Shown in pieces: positions 21,196 through 29,243 of a stretch of DNA of 53,712 nucleotides. The DNA lies in contig CASEIN010000009.1 in NCBI GenBank assembly GCA_949287985.1, forward strand, positions 1 through 53,712, read 5' to 3'. Every line of letters begins with the position of its first letter. The stretch's first letter is position 1. The position numbers and the translations under genes are program-made. The stretch is from Mucispirillum schaedleri (lineage in GTDB: Bacteria > Chrysiogenota > Deferribacteres > Deferribacterales > Mucispirillaceae). The notes below the pieces were generated by a model, which was given only the letters and a program-made list of their open reading frames with translations, searched no databases and had not been told where the DNA came from.

Positions 21196-21230
21196 AAAGG
21201 GAAAGTATTATATGATACTTTCCCTTTTTT
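21196..21230 (+). terminator. Strong rho-independent terminator of the chemoreceptor gene
   Basis: A perfect 13-bp stem (21196-21208 with 21215-21227) with a six-base loop; the T-run reaches 21230. It lies 27 bases after the stop. Confidence 0.95.
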
Positions 21231-21279
21231 ATTGATGTTACATAGATTTTAATTTTTATGGTGATAAATATTAATATAA

Positions 21280-21313
21280 AAACCACACTTACAAACTATT
21301 ACAAGTGTGGTTT
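21280..21313. repeat. Inverted repeat, 11-bp arms
   Basis: AAACCACACTT (21280-21290) and its complement (21303-21313) surround a 12-base loop. With two bulged bases the arms extend to TTAATATAA. It lacks a T-run on either side, so it is not a standard terminator. It could protect a 3' end or bind a protein. Confidence 0.5.
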
Positions 21314-21431
21314 ATATTAATTATTTGAATATATTTTATTGTAATCAAAAAATATTTAATATTACTTTACAGGTTGAAATTTACTACTAGTTTTATTTAG
21401 CTTAAAAGATAAAGTTATCTATTAAAATCAT

Positions 21432-21471
21432 AAATAAAACAAGGCTGCCAATAGTATTTTTTAACAGCCTT
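21432..21471 (-). terminator. Terminator of the purine permease gene
   Basis: On the minus strand a 7-bp stem (21465-21471 with 21441-21447) with a 17-base loop is followed by GTTTTATTT. It starts 18 bases after the permease stop. Confidence 0.6.
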
Positions 21472-21488
21472 AAAATTTATATAATTGA

Positions 21489-22784
21489 TTAATTAGTAAA
21501 TAATTCTTTTAATATAAAAATAACAGAAAGCACAAGCATAGTAATAGAAACGTCTTTAAATTTACCTGTACCTATTTTAATAATTACATAAGCTAAAATA
21601 GAAAGCTCAATACCCATAGCAATATTATAAGTAAGTGGAGTTAAAACAATTGCTATTACAGCAGGAGTAAGTTCTGTCCAGTCTTTAAAGGATATTTTTT
21701 CCACAACAGAAAACATTAAAATACCCACAAATATTAAAGCAGGGGCAGTAGCAGCTGATGGAACTATTAAAATAATTGGTGCAAAAAACATAGCAAGTAA
21801 AAATAATATACCAATTGTAACAGCAGTAAGACCTGTTCTACCACCTGATTCTACACCTGTTACACTTTCAATATATGCACCAACAGTTGTAACTCCAAAA
21901 ATACTGCCTGCTGTTGAGCCTGCAGCATCAGCCATAAAGGCTTTTTTTGCACGAACCATATTGCCGTCTTTATCCACAAGCCCTGCACGTTGAGAAACGC
22001 CCATTAAAGTGCCTATGGTATCAAATACAGCCATAAAAAGTAATGTAAATACAGCCATTAAAAAATCTGCATTAAACATATTAGAAAAGTCCATTTTAAA
22101 AAATACTGGAGCAATAGATGGTGGAAAAGATACAATATCAGATGGTAATTCTGTAACACCTAAAGGAATACCTATAATTGTAACTACAGCAATACTTAAT
22201 AAAATTGCACCTGTAACTTTATTTATATATAAAATAATCATAAGCAGTAAGCCAAGAATAGAAAGTAATGTGGTAGTGCTTGTTAAATTACCGTATGTAA
22301 CAATAGTATTAGGGCTTGAAACAACAATGCCTGCACTTTGCAGCCCTATAAACATTAAAAATATACCAATACCCGCAGGTATTCCCATTTTTAAAGACAT
22401 TGGTATGGCGTCCATTATATATTCCCTAATTTTACCAATAGTTATAATAATAAAAAGAATACCAACTATAAAAACAGCAGCTAAACCTTCCTGCCAGGAA
22501 AGCCCCATAGTTTTTACAATTACAAAAGCAAAAAATGAATTGGCAGTCATACTTGACGCAAGCCCAATAGGATAATTTGCATAAAGGCCCATTAAAATAC
22601 TTGCAAATGCAGCAGCAAGGCATGTGGCAGTAATTAATGCTTCTTTAGGCATACCAGTATTGGATAAAATATCAGGGTTTACAAAAATAATGTAACTCAT
22701 GGTCATAAATGTTGTAAGCCCTGCTAAAATCTCCCTTTGGACAGTGGTTTTTGATGAACTTAGTTTAAATAGTTTGTTTAACAT
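21489..22784 (-). CDS. NCS2-family purine (adenine/guanine/hypoxanthine) permease
   Basis: A 431-residue membrane transporter of the AzgA-like branch of NCS2 with about 12-14 membrane segments. Recognisable segments are REILAGLTTFMTMSYIIFVN at the N-terminus, GLYANYPIGLA, FDTIGTLMGV and SVTGVESGGRTG. These are hallmarks of proton-coupled hypoxanthine/guanine/adenine uptake. It is a single-gene unit. Uptake of purine bases would fit salvage, or the purine-degradation pathway hinted at by the broken allE 9 kb away, but the latter link is speculative. Confidence 0.9.
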   Translation of the reverse strand: MLNKLFKLSSSKTTVQREILAGLTTFMTMSYIIFVNPDILSNTGMPKEALITATCLAAAFASILMGLYANYPIGLASSMTANSFFAFVIVKTMGLSWQEGLAAVFIVGILFIIITIGKIREYIMDAIPMSLKMGIPAGIGIFLMFIGLQSAGIVVSSPNTIVTYGNLTSTTTLLSILGLLLMIILYINKVTGAILLSIAVVTIIGIPLGVTELPSDIVSFPPSIAPVFFKMDFSNMFNADFLMAVFTLLFMAVFDTIGTLMGVSQRAGLVDKDGNMVRAKKAFMADAAGSTAGSIFGVTTVGAYIESVTGVESGGRTGLTAVTIGILFLLAMFFAPIILIVPSAATAPALIFVGILMFSVVEKISFKDWTELTPAVIAIVLTPLTYNIAMGIELSILAYVIIKIGTGKFKDVSITMLVLSVIFILKELFTN

Positions 22785-22909
22785 AGCAGCTCCCGTAAAA
22801 ATATAGTAGAAAAATATGTTTTTTCAATTTTTTACTTGTGTAAAATAATTAATTTTATATACTATAATATTTTAAATTATGATACATTTTTTTATACTAT
22901 GGACTAAAA

Positions 22910-24781
22910 ATGAGAAAAATACTACTATTTTTAATATTTATTATATTTTTAACAAGTAAAAGCTATGCAGCTGTTACCATGATAAAATCATATGTAGATG
23001 CAGATTATGGCATTATAAAAGGGACTATAACTATTGCTTCAACAAAAAAAGAGCAGGTTGTAATTATTCCTTATGATGATATGCAGATACTTTATGATGA
23101 CAGAAGGGTTACATATAATAAGAAGGCAGGTAAATATATTGTTGAAATAGATGAATTATCCCCTGTTATAATTTCATATATTAAGCACCCTTCAAAATAT
23201 ATAGATAGAATTACTAGTAATTATGTTGCTATTTATTCAAGTATTGTCCCTAATATCAGCAATATAGAAAGAGCCGAGCTATATTTAACTTTACCTAATG
23301 GTTTTCAGGGGCTTTTAAGTGAATTTTTTTCAATAACACCTGTGAAGGATAAAGCTAATACTTTTTTATATATATATAATAAGATGCCAAAATCAATATA
23401 TCTTGCTGCTTCGCCTGATTATATAATCAAAAATGTTACACAAAATAATGTAAAAATATATACTTTACTTTTTAAAGAGCATGAAGATTTAAGCTATAAA
23501 CTTCTCCAAAAATCAGCATATTATATAGAAATGTATGAAAAGCTTTTTAGTGCATCATTCCCATATGATAGTTTTATGGTAGTAGAAGACCATATGCCAT
23601 ATGGTCATGCAATGAATGCTATGGCAGTATTTGGTAAGTCTATTATAGATAAACCATTTGTATATGACCGTTCATTAGGGCATGAAGTGCTTCATCAATA
23701 TTTTGGTTCAGCTATTGAATGCAGTATGACAGATGGTAATTTTTTAGAAGCTATTACCACATATTTTTCTGATTATTTTTATGAAAAAGATGACAGAATA
23801 AAATATAGGAAAGATATTTTATCAGAATATGAAGCATATGCAGGTAAAAAAGGTTTTCCACTTAAAGAGTTTGAATATAATGCAGGTAAGCTGGAGCAGG
23901 CAGTAGGTTATGGTAAAGGGCTAATGGTTCTTCATATGGCAAAAAATATAGTAGGTGAAGAAGCTTTTATGAATGGAATAAGAGCATTCATAAAAGATAA
24001 AATGTATTCATATGCTTCATGGTATGATTTGCTTACATATATTGGAACAGATGAAGATTTTTATAAAACATGGATAGAAAAAAATGAAAATATAGCACTT
24101 TTTATAGATAATATTGTCTATAACAATAAAAAATTATCTTTTAACTTAGTTAGAAAGGGTGGGCAGCAGCATTTGCAGGTGCCATATATTCATATAAGCA
24201 ATGGTGAAATGAAGGAAGGAAACCTGCCTACTGTAATTGGTGGTAATAATATAGAGTATACACTGCTAGATGATAATGACACATTTATAATAGACAGTGG
24301 ATATCATTTAATGAGGCATTTATATACAAATGAAATTCCTTCTGCATTTTATTATTTATTTGGCAGTGAAGAAATCACATATGCAGGGCTTAGAAATACT
24401 GACAAATCATTTAAAGATGTTTTTAAAAGTATTAATGAAGTAGTTCATATTAGAAAGTTAAGCCTGCATCATATAAAGGATAAAAATGTTATAATATCGC
24501 TTGAAAACCAAGTGCCTGCAAATGTGGCAGAACTTTTAAAAGGTGCGTTGAATTTTACATTTGATATGGGTAATTCAACATATGTTGTTGTAAAAAACCC
24601 TTATTCAAAAGGAAATAAATTTATAATGTTTGCTATTAATGCTAATAAAAATACATTGAATAAATTAATTCATTATGGTTCTTATTCATATTTAGCATTT
24701 AAAGATAATTCATTAGTTGAAAGTGAAAAAGATGATACATCATATGGAATTAGAATATATGGTAAAGGTGTTACGAGGTAA
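22910..24781 (+). CDS. Secreted M1-like zinc metallopeptidase
   Basis: A 623-residue protein with a signal peptide (about residues 1-20, ending KSYA-A). A gluzincin site is visible: His258-Glu259-x2-His262 in GHEVLHQYFG, with Glu280 in GNFLEAITTY as third ligand. The 17-residue spacing is that of an M1-related subfamily rather than classical aminopeptidase N (18). The N-terminal third is beta-rich, as in M1 proteins. The C-terminal part holds a helical segment (GLMVLHMAKNIVGEEAF), a beta segment, GYHLMRHL and about 140 more residues. It is probably periplasmic or anchored by its signal sequence. The next gene begins two bases after its stop and carries a related C-terminal module. Substrate is unknown. 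Confidence 0.75.
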   Translation: MRKILLFLIFIIFLTSKSYAAVTMIKSYVDADYGIIKGTITIASTKKEQVVIIPYDDMQILYDDRRVTYNKKAGKYIVEIDELSPVIISYIKHPSKYIDRITSNYVAIYSSIVPNISNIERAELYLTLPNGFQGLLSEFFSITPVKDKANTFLYIYNKMPKSIYLAASPDYIIKNVTQNNVKIYTLLFKEHEDLSYKLLQKSAYYIEMYEKLFSASFPYDSFMVVEDHMPYGHAMNAMAVFGKSIIDKPFVYDRSLGHEVLHQYFGSAIECSMTDGNFLEAITTYFSDYFYEKDDRIKYRKDILSEYEAYAGKKGFPLKEFEYNAGKLEQAVGYGKGLMVLHMAKNIVGEEAFMNGIRAFIKDKMYSYASWYDLLTYIGTDEDFYKTWIEKNENIALFIDNIVYNNKKLSFNLVRKGGQQHLQVPYIHISNGEMKEGNLPTVIGGNNIEYTLLDDNDTFIIDSGYHLMRHLYTNEIPSAFYYLFGSEEITYAGLRNTDKSFKDVFKSINEVVHIRKLSLHHIKDKNVIISLENQVPANVAELLKGALNFTFDMGNSTYVVVKNPYSKGNKFIMFAINANKNTLNKLIHYGSYSYLAFKDNSLVESEKDDTSYGIRIYGKGVTR

Positions 24782-24783
24782 TT

Positions 24784-26946
24784 ATGAAAAAGATATTTGT
24801 TGTAATTTTTTTAATATCATTTTTTAATATAAGCTATGGTGCAATATATAATCAGGATAACAGAGTGTCTGTAAATAAAATATTAAAAATAGTTAATGAC
24901 TTTGAAAAAAATGCAAATAGTGCAGAAAAAATAAAATTAAGAAAAGATATGCTTCAACAAATATCTATATATGGAGCACACAGTAACCCTGATTTTGATG
25001 ATTATATACTTGGTTTTGTTTTTCATATGATAAAAACAAATATTGGGGAGCAAAAATTTCAAGAAGGACTTACAAAAGTAAAAGCATTAAAGGAAGAACC
25101 ATCTTTAACATATATGCAGGTATTAAAATGTTTTAGTGGTATTAATGCAGAAAGTTTTTATGAAGCTTATTTTATAAAATCACCTTTAATTAAGTTTAAT
25201 ATTAGTAATGCAGAATATATTTCAGAACGTGGTAAATACTATATATCATTTACTCTTTTACGAACAACAGGTGATGAAGTTGTTAATGTGCCGTATTTAC
25301 TGGAATATAATAATAAAAAGGAATATGGCAGGCTGCAGTCTAGTATAAACAGGGAAGAAACATTTAAAGTGCCTGTTGAATTAGGTGCAGTATCATTATA
25401 TTTAGACCCAAATTACCACCTTATGAGAGAATTAGGTAATAATGAGGTAACACCTGTAATTGATAATATGCTTGCAAAAGATGATATATTATTAATTACT
25501 AATGATGAAAACAATAATATAGGCAGTTATTTTAAAATAAAAGAAGTAATAAATGGTAAATCAGATATAACTTTTGGTAAGCTTGAAAATGAAAATATAA
25601 TTATTAATGGTTATAATAACAAAATAGCTGAATTTTTTGTAGATAAAACACCAATGGGAAGTGAATACAGCGAATATTTTATTATTAAAAACCCACAAAA
25701 CAAAGAAAAGTATATTTTATTTATTAATAATCCAACAGATAATAATTTAAAAGTATTAAAAAAATATGGCATTAATCAAGAATTAATATTTAAAGGCAGC
25801 TCTATTGTCCAAGAAAATAAGGGACAAACAGATATGGGTATAAAAATTGCAGAACATAAATCTAACGCTGTAATTAGAAGTAAAAATATAGATTCATTAG
25901 ATAATATTTTAAATGAAGCTTCATTATACAAAACTATTTTTGTAGGTGAAAAACACGATGAATATTCCCACCATGCAAATCAGTTGGAAGTAATAGATTA
26001 TATATATAAAAACAAAAAAAATGTTGCAATAGCTATGGAAATGGTTCAGGTAGAATATTTAGATGTTATAAATGATTATGTAAAAGGGCGTATTTCAGAA
26101 AAAGAAATGCTTGACGGAATAGATTATTTTAATAACTGGAGCTTTGATTACAGCCTTTATGCACCTATATTTAAATATGCAAAAGAAAATAATATAGATA
26201 TTATACCGTTAAATATACCAAGAAGTGTAACTTCTAAAATATTTTATGGAAGTATTGATAACTTAACAATGCAGGAAAAAGAATTTCTCCCTAAGAAAAT
26301 GAATATTATTAATAATGAATATGAAAATAAAATCAGAGAAATATTTGAAATGCATGCTACTTCCAGTAAAGATTTTAATAATTTTTATTTATCTCAAAAT
26401 GTGTGGGACGAAGTAATGGCTAAAAATATCTATAATTATAGAATGGTAAATCCTGATACTACAATTGTTGTAATATGTGGTAACGGTCATGCAGGCAAAA
26501 CATCAGGTATACCTTATAGATATGAACGTATTTCAGGGGAAAAAAGTTATGTTATTATGCAGGGGGAAGATGTAAATATTAGCAATGCAGATGCTTTTAT
26601 TTCCCCAGAATATATACAAAGCTATGGCACACCAACAATTGGTGTAGGTATTGAAGTAGAAGATGGAAATGTAAAAGTAGTATCTGTTGCAAAAGATTCC
26701 CCTGCTTTAAAAGCAGACATAAAAAAAGGGGATATAATTGTAAAATGCGGCTATCATGATATTACAAAGATAGGTGATTTAAAATATGCTCTTTATGAAA
26801 AAGGTTTTGATTCTGTAATAGAATGTGATATAAAGCGTGGTAAAAAAATATTAAAGAAAAGTATGAAACTTGTTCCTTTTGAAGATAGTAATATGGACGA
26901 AATGATAAAGGCACATATAGAAAGAGTAAAAAATAAAGGAAAATAA
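24784..26946 (+). CDS. ChaN-domain (haem-binding-like) protein with PDZ domain and M1-associated N-terminal module
   Basis: A 720-residue exported protein (signal peptide about 1-20). Residues about 70-355 resemble the post-catalytic part of the preceding M1-like peptidase: YILGFVFHMIKTNIGEQKF, then a beta segment, NYHLMRELGNNE and a matching tail, with no HExxH. Residues about 383-597 are a ChaN (DUF399) domain: TIFVGEKHDEYSHH, AIAMEMVQ, GNGHAGK. ChaN is known as a haem-binding lipoprotein fold, but I see no lipobox. Residues about 617-698 form a PDZ domain (GVGIEVEDG, KKGDIIVKCG). The pair with the upstream peptidase is two bases apart, so they are probably co-expressed and may form one envelope complex. 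Function unknown. Confidence 0.75.
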   Translation: MKKIFVVIFLISFFNISYGAIYNQDNRVSVNKILKIVNDFEKNANSAEKIKLRKDMLQQISIYGAHSNPDFDDYILGFVFHMIKTNIGEQKFQEGLTKVKALKEEPSLTYMQVLKCFSGINAESFYEAYFIKSPLIKFNISNAEYISERGKYYISFTLLRTTGDEVVNVPYLLEYNNKKEYGRLQSSINREETFKVPVELGAVSLYLDPNYHLMRELGNNEVTPVIDNMLAKDDILLITNDENNNIGSYFKIKEVINGKSDITFGKLENENIIINGYNNKIAEFFVDKTPMGSEYSEYFIIKNPQNKEKYILFINNPTDNNLKVLKKYGINQELIFKGSSIVQENKGQTDMGIKIAEHKSNAVIRSKNIDSLDNILNEASLYKTIFVGEKHDEYSHHANQLEVIDYIYKNKKNVAIAMEMVQVEYLDVINDYVKGRISEKEMLDGIDYFNNWSFDYSLYAPIFKYAKENNIDIIPLNIPRSVTSKIFYGSIDNLTMQEKEFLPKKMNIINNEYENKIREIFEMHATSSKDFNNFYLSQNVWDEVMAKNIYNYRMVNPDTTIVVICGNGHAGKTSGIPYRYERISGEKSYVIMQGEDVNISNADAFISPEYIQSYGTPTIGVGIEVEDGNVKVVSVAKDSPALKADIKKGDIIVKCGYHDITKIGDLKYALYEKGFDSVIECDIKRGKKILKKSMKLVPFEDSNMDEMIKAHIERVKNKGK

Positions 26947-26953
26947 ATATATA

Positions 26954-26982
26954 TTGACATTTATCGATATGTGGGTTATAAC
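26954..26982 (+). promoter_or_regulatory. arsR promoter/operator region
   Basis: TTGACA (26954-26959) with TTATAA (26976-26981) or TATAAC (26977-26982) at 16-17 bases. An 8-bp palindrome TATCGATA lies between them, as often seen in self-regulated arsR promoters. The -10 touches the ATG at 26983, so either the message is nearly leaderless or translation starts at GTG 27001. Confidence 0.5.
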
Positions 26983-27288
26983 ATGGATAGAAAGGAAGCA
27001 GTGAAAATTTTTAAAGCGCTTGGTGATGAAAACAGGCTGCAAATATTAGAGATAATAGGCAGCAGCCAAATATGTGCATGTAAGTTGCTAGAACATTTAA
27101 ATATAGGACAGCCAACATTATCTCATCATATGAAAATATTATGTGATAGTGGTATAGTAGACGGAACAAAAGACGGTAAGTGGATATACTATAAAACTAA
27201 TAAAGAAAATTATAGTAAAGCATTAGATTTTATAGACCAAGTGTTTAGTAAAAATACAAATCTTAATGTTAAATGTGATAAATGTTAA
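26983..27288 (+). CDS. arsR: ArsR-family metal(loid)-responsive repressor
   Basis: A small winged-helix repressor of 101 residues from ATG 26983; the family usually begins a few residues before IFKALGDENRLQIL. An upstream GTG at 26971 lies within the promoter and is unlikely. GTG 27001, behind AGAAAGGA, is a possible shorter start. The motif SSQICACKLLEHL matches the alpha-3 CxC-type arsenite site (ELCVCDL in classic ArsR). PTLSHHMKILCDSGIV is the recognition region. The tail ends CDKC. It heads the ars-type cluster but has its own terminator. Confidence 0.88.
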   Translation: MDRKEAVKIFKALGDENRLQILEIIGSSQICACKLLEHLNIGQPTLSHHMKILCDSGIVDGTKDGKWIYYKTNKENYSKALDFIDQVFSKNTNLNVKCDKC

Positions 27289-27295
27289 AATAATA

Positions 27296-27321
27296 AAATG
27301 CTGAATTTATCAGCATTTTTT
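27296..27321 (+). terminator. Terminator after arsR
   Basis: A 9-bp stem (27296-27304 with 27310-27318) with a five-base loop, running into T to 27321. It separates arsR from the permease, which must then have its own promoter or depend on read-through. Confidence 0.85.
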
Positions 27322-27330
27322 AAATATAAT

Positions 27331-27360
27331 ATATTGATATATGCAAATATATAGATATGG
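27331..27360 (+). promoter_or_regulatory. Second ars-type operator candidate
   Basis: ATATTGATATATGCAAATAT followed by ATAGATATGG echoes the arsR upstream block (ATATTGACATTTATCGATAT, then GTGG at 26951-26974). It lies right before the permease frame. A shared ArsR operator is likely but not proven. It overlaps the first possible start codon (27341), which favours the later ATG at 27368. Confidence 0.4.
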
Positions 27361-28369
27361 TAAAAAAATGAGTGATTTATTAAAATTTTTTCAAGAACAA
27401 GTTTTAAGTATGAAGTTTTTAAATGAGTTAATAGGGCAAGTGATTTTAAAGGCAGGGGTTGATACAAGCTCAAAATTAGGTGATGCTGTCCAATTTTTTT
27501 TATATGATACAATTAAAATATTTATACTATTAGTAAGTATGATATTTATAATATCATATATTCAAAGTTATTTTCCACCAGAACGCAGCAGGCAGATTTT
27601 AGGAAAATATAAAGGTATATTATCATATACCATAGCAGCACTTTTAGGAACTGTTACACCTTTTTGTTCATGTTCATCTATTCCTTTATTTATCGGGTTT
27701 ATAAGTGCAGGTTTACCATTAGGAGTTGTATTTGCATTTTTAATATCATCGCCACTGGTGGATTTAGGCTCTATTGTGCTGCTTAGCTCTATGTTTGGGT
27801 TTAAAATAACATTTGTCTATGTGGTTTTAGGGCTGATATTTGCAGTAATTGGTGGAGCACTAATAGATAAATTAAAAATGGAAAAATATATAGCATCATT
27901 TATTACTAAAAATCCATATTTAAATAATGAAATAGCAAATTTATCAAAAAAGGAAAGGATAAATTTTGCAAAAGAGTAGACATTACAGATTATAAAAAAA
28001 GTATATATTTATATTTTTATAGGTGTGGCAATAGGTGCTTTAATTCATAATTATATTCCAGAAAAATATATAAGCATGGTTTTAGGAAGTGATAAAATAT
28101 TTGCTGTAATACTTGCTGTAGGGCTTGGGGCACCAATGTATGCAGATATTTTTGGCGTAATACCTATTGCAGAAAGTTTATATTTAAAGGGGGCAGGGCT
28201 TGGAACTGTAATGGCTTTTATGATGTCTGTAACTGCATTATCACTGCCATCTATTATAATGTTAAAACAGGTAGTAAAAGGAAAGCTTTTATTTACATTT
28301 ATTACTATTGTAATAACAGGAATAATCATAAGTGGATATATATTTAATTATATAGATAAAATAATATAA
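27341..28369 (+). pseudogene. arsP: ArsP/DUF318-type permease interrupted by an in-frame TAG
   Basis: One continuous frame encodes a complete permease of about 340 residues, except for TAG at 27977-27979, after residue 212. The first part has the family motif GTVTPFCSCSSIPLF and four to five membrane helices. The part after the stop continues directly (TLQIIKKVYIYIFIGVAIGA, then YADIFGVIPIAESL) with the remaining helices. A single CAG-to-TAG change would explain it. TAG is used as a normal stop in this window (chemoreceptor, pta), so general recoding is unlikely. The likely true start is ATG 27368 (MSDLLKFFQEQ). A GTG at 28025 could restart translation but has no ribosome site. The family exports organoarsenicals or metals. 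Confidence 0.85.
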
Positions 28370-28382
28370 TAAGGAGAAAGAT

Positions 28383-28697
28383 ATGTTTTTTAAAAAACAA
28401 ACATCTTGTGCATGTGGTGGGGCATGTAGTGAAAAGGAAGCAGGTGAAAAAGTAAGCGAAGAAATTTCATCAATTAAAGTGCTGGGTTCAGGCTGTAAAA
28501 ACTGCCATACATTAAAAGCAAATGTTGATGAGGCATTAAAAGAATTAGGTATGGATATTAGTGCAGAATATGTAACAGATATGGAAAAAATCATGTCATA
28601 TAACATATTAAGCACTCCAGCATTAGTTATAAATGAAAAGGTAGTATCAACAGGGCGTGTTCTTTCTGTTAAAGAAATAAAAGAAATAATAAAATGA
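28383..28697 (+). CDS. Small thioredoxin-like redox protein
   Basis: A 104-residue protein with a Cys-rich N-terminus (C9, C11 and C15 in SCACGGACS) and a thioredoxin-like fold carrying CxxC at C38-C41 (GSGCKNCHTL). STPALVINEKVVSTGR holds the cis-proline segment. AAGGAG precedes the ATG. Such proteins commonly follow DUF318 permeases. It overlaps arsC by four bases, so it may re-reduce ArsC. That role is inference. Confidence 0.85.
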   Translation: MFFKKQTSCACGGACSEKEAGEKVSEEISSIKVLGSGCKNCHTLKANVDEALKELGMDISAEYVTDMEKIMSYNILSTPALVINEKVVSTGRVLSVKEIKEIIK

Positions 28698-29080
28698 AAA
28701 AGAAAATAGCATTTATATGCAACCATAATTCCTGTAGAAGTCAAATAGCAGAATATTTTGGAAAAAAATATTTAAGTGAAATATATGATATTTATTCAGC
28801 AGGAAGCGAAATAAAGTCAGAAATAAATAATGATGCTGTTAGGTTAATAAAAAAATTATATAATGATGATATATCTTTAACACAGCACCCTAAAACAATT
28901 AATGATATACCAGAGCCAGATATAATAATAAGTATGGGTTGTTACAATGGCTGCCCATATATTAATAAAGAATTTACTTTTGACTGGCAGATAAAAGATC
29001 CAACAGGTAAAAGTGATGATGAATTTATAAAAGTAATAAATGAAATAAAAGAAAAAGTACTAAATCTAAAAAATATATAA
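28694..29080 (+). CDS. arsC: Arsenate reductase, low-molecular-weight phosphatase fold
   Basis: A 128-residue enzyme reducing arsenate to arsenite. The P-loop CNHNSCRSQIAE has the nucleophile Cys9 and Arg15 (Cx5R). A further cysteine pair, C83 and C87, lies in MGCYNGCPY. DWQIKDPTGKSD matches the catalytic aspartate loop of ArsC proteins. The C83-x3-C87 spacing is tighter than the six residues in the Staphylococcus/Bacillus enzymes. Its start overlaps the thioredoxin gene by four bases. A low-molecular-weight protein tyrosine phosphatase is the alternative, but the ars context argues for arsenate. Confidence 0.88.
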   Translation: MKKKIAFICNHNSCRSQIAEYFGKKYLSEIYDIYSAGSEIKSEINNDAVRLIKKLYNDDISLTQHPKTINDIPEPDIIISMGCYNGCPYINKEFTFDWQIKDPTGKSDDEFIKVINEIKEKVLNLKNI

Positions 29081-29088
29081 TTTTCCAT

Positions 29089-29115
29089 TGGGTAAAAATA
29101 TGAATTTTTTACCCA
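29089..29115. terminator. Hairpin after arsC (GGGTAAA type, first copy)
   Basis: A 10-bp perfect stem (29089-29098 with 29106-29115) with a seven-base loop, nine bases after the arsC stop. The A-rich and T-rich stem halves mean it could act on either strand. There is no T-run after it on plus. Confidence 0.55.
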
Positions 29116-29126
29116 CTATAATAAAC

Positions 29127-29159
29127 CTATGGGTAAAATTTTAAAAAATTTACCCATAG
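29127..29159. repeat. Second hairpin repeating the GGGTAAA/TTTACCC arms
   Basis: An 11-bp perfect stem (29127-29137 with 29149-29159), starting CTATGGGTAAA. It shares TGGGTAAA with the preceding hairpin, so the two arms can also pair across. It may be a second terminator or an mRNA-stabilising structure. Confidence 0.5.
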
Positions 29160-29218
29160 AATAGATTAATGATTTTTAGTTGATATTTCTTATGCAGTAT
29201 ATATATTGTAAATAAAAC

Positions 29219-29238
29219 AAGCCCTTAAAAAAAGGCTT
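29219..29238 (-). terminator. Weak terminator of htpX
   Basis: On the minus strand AAGCC (29234-29238) and GGCTT (29219-29223) flank a T-rich loop, followed by GTTTTATTT. It lies just after the htpX stop. Confidence 0.5.
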
Positions 29239-29243
29239 ATTTA

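Larger units (their letters stand above)
21170..21488. other. 319-base convergent intergenic stretch with three hairpins
   Basis: It contains the plus-strand terminator at 21196, an unassigned inverted repeat at 21280-21313 (11-bp arms around CCACACTT, extended by an imperfect TTAATATAA flank), and a minus-strand terminator at 21432-21471. No gene is seen. Confidence 0.6.

Noticed and set aside
22009-22575. 188-codon open frame antisense to the purine permease
   Set aside because: It lies wholly opposite a clear transporter gene, and its Ile/Val/Pro-rich product mirrors the hydrophobic codons of the other strand.
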